Made by a program: the position numbers and the translations under genes. 5,658 nt of DNA from Anaerolineae bacterium (GTDB lineage Bacteria; Chloroflexota; Anaerolineae; UBA1429): the NCBI GenBank assembly GCA_007118555.1, contig SKRJ01000265.1:1-5658 (forward strand), written 5' to 3'. Each line of letters starts with the position of its first letter. The first letter of the stretch is position 1. This document shows positions 4,571 through 5,658 of this stretch, piece by piece. The notes under the pieces were generated by a model. It did no database searches, was not told the origin of the DNA, and saw nothing but the letters and a program-made list of their open reading frames with translations.

Positions 4571-5658
4571 ATGTCGGTGGATTGGTCCGGTCTGTATGCG
4601 CAGCGACTCGGCAGGATGGGAACCTCGGTCATCCGCGAGATCCTCAAGGTGGCCCAGTCGCCCGACATTATCCCCTTTGCTGGCGGCTGGCCCGAGGCTG
4701 AGCTGTTCCCCCTGGAGCAGATCAGCATGATCTGTGAGGAGGTCCTCAGCGAGCGCCCCCGCGAGGCGCTCCAGTACGGCCTCACCGACGGCCTGCCGCC
4801 CCTGCGCGAGGCCATCGCCGGCTATATGACGGCCCGGGGCCTGCCCGCCCGCGCCGAGAATATCGTCATCGTCAGCGGCTCCCAACAGACGCTGGACCTG
4901 GTGGGCCGCCTGTTCCTCGACGAGGGCGACACCGTCCTGGTCGAGAGCCCCACCTTTCTCGGGGCCGTCCAGGCGTTCAACGCCTATGGTCCCCGCTATG
5001 TCGCGGCGCCCATGGATGAGCAGGGCCTGTGCGTCGACGCCGTCGAGCGCCTGCTGGCCCAGCACAGGTACAAGTTCATGTACCTCATGCCCACCTTTCA
5101 CAACCCCACCGGCGTGACCACCACCCTGGCCCGGCGGCAACAGATCGTCGCGCTGGCCCGCGACGCCGGCGTCCCCAGCCTGGAGGACGACCCCTACGGT
5201 CAGTTGCGTTACACGGGCGACGCACTGCCCACCCTGGCGGGCATCGATATCGCCGCGCAGGGCGATGACCCCGAGCGGGCCAATGTGCTCTTTGCGGGCA
5301 CCTTTTCCAAGACCCTGGCCCCCGGCCTGCGTCTGGCCTGGATCGTGTGCCCCAGCGTGCTGGCGGAGCAGCTCGTAATGGCCAAGCAGGGGGCCGACCT
5401 GCACAGCAGCACCCTCTCCCAGATGATCGCCTACGAGTTCCTGCGGCGCGACTGGCTCGACGATCAGGTGGAGCGCATCCGCCGCACCTACAGCGCCCGC
5501 TGCGACGCCATGTGCGAGGCCATCGAGACCCATTTCCCGCCCGAGGCGCACTATGTCCGTCCCGAGGGCGGCCTGTTTCTCTGGGTGACGCTGCCCGTCG
5601 GCCTGGACACGGCCGCGATGCTGGCCGATGCTGCCGCCCACAAGGTGGCCTTTGTGCC
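4571..5658 (+). CDS. PLP-dependent class I/II aminotransferase (LysN/MocR-type), 3' end cut by window edge
   Basis: A cytosolic fold-type I aminotransferase; 362 residues are visible, roughly 90 percent of the usual 400 or so. Seen: IREILKVAQSPDIIPFAGG (21-39) and PEAELFP (41-47) at the N-terminus; Tyr70 in LQYGLTDGLPPLRE; the phosphate-binding VSGSQQTLDL (101-110); PTFHNPTGVT with Asn178 (174-183); LEDDPYGQLRY with Asp206, expected to contact the pyridine nitrogen, and Tyr209; the Schiff-base Lys247 in GTFSKTLAPGLRLAW with Arg254; and RPEGGLFLWV (330-339; its preceding tyrosine is 328). All PLP residues expected of an active enzyme are present. This subgroup includes 2-aminoadipate, branched-chain and aromatic aminotransferases (LysN and kynurenine aminotransferase types) and the catalytic half of MocR regulators. 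There is no N-terminal wHTH, so it is an enzyme, not a regulator. The amino-donor specificity is unknown. ATG 4571 is chosen for its Shine-Dalgarno site and family-typical N-terminus. It is preceded by its own promoter, operator-like repeats and a hairpin terminator. Confidence 0.93.
   Translation, partial: MSVDWSGLYAQRLGRMGTSVIREILKVAQSPDIIPFAGGWPEAELFPLEQISMICEEVLSERPREALQYGLTDGLPPLREAIAGYMTARGLPARAENIVIVSGSQQTLDLVGRLFLDEGDTVLVESPTFLGAVQAFNAYGPRYVAAPMDEQGLCVDAVERLLAQHRYKFMYLMPTFHNPTGVTTTLARRQQIVALARDAGVPSLEDDPYGQLRYTGDALPTLAGIDIAAQGDDPERANVLFAGTFSKTLAPGLRLAWIVCPSVLAEQLVMAKQGADLHSSTLSQMIAYEFLRRDWLDDQVERIRRTYSARCDAMCEAIETHFPPEAHYVRPEGGLFLWVTLPVGLDTAAMLADAAAHKVAFV

Noticed and set aside
4547..5641. 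A 364-codon minus-strand open frame opposite the aminotransferase
   Set aside because: The plus strand encodes every PLP-enzyme motif here. The antisense product is low-complexity Gly/Ala/Gln-rich, and it would start inside the terminator region.

Overview
This window is high in GC, and codon third positions are dominated by G and C in every gene. It looks like a chromosomal segment from a free-living bacterium. The gene families (a YIP1-type membrane protein, a WYRIP-type hypothetical protein, a UroD-like protein and a LysN/MocR-type aminotransferase) would fit a Chloroflexota (Anaerolineae-like) genome. That placement is inference from family recollection; no rRNA or marker gene is present. 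I see no tRNA, rRNA, CRISPR array, transposase or insertion sequence.

Layout. Positions 1-3353 hold four genes on the minus strand. In order of transcription they are a UroD/MtaA-like protein (3353-2370), a 171-aa hypothetical protein (2327-1812), a small YIP1-like membrane protein (1699-1199), and the first 376 residues of a WcaJ-type polyprenyl-phosphate sugar-1-phosphate transferase (1128 to beyond the left edge). The gaps are 42, 112 and 70 bases, so the first two are a plausible operon and the rest may be read through or have weak promoters of their own. Positions 3514-5658 hold two genes on the plus strand: an EamA/DMT-family transporter (3514-4446) and a PLP-dependent aminotransferase (4571 to beyond the right edge).

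Regulation is the best-resolved part. The 160-base divergent region 3354-3513 carries back-to-back sigma-70-like promoters: TGTACA-17-TATACT for the UroD-like gene and TTGACA-17-TATGAT for the transporter. Each is followed by a short leader and a good Shine-Dalgarno site. The 124-base gap before the aminotransferase is packed with signals: a promoter (TTGACG-17-TATATT) overlapping the transporter stop codon, a tandem and palindromic CCCACAA/TTGTGGG array exactly over the predicted +1, an intrinsic-terminator hairpin with a run of six T, and then the Shine-Dalgarno site and ATG. A transcript of the aminotransferase gene must cross that terminator. This makes the gap a candidate double control point, with an operator plus an attenuator, and it is the most interesting thing in the window.

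Together the two plus-strand genes suggest amino-acid transamination next to export or import of a small metabolite. The minus-strand set has no obvious shared pathway. Several starts proposed here differ from the longest possible reading frame because a Shine-Dalgarno site or promoter decides them.
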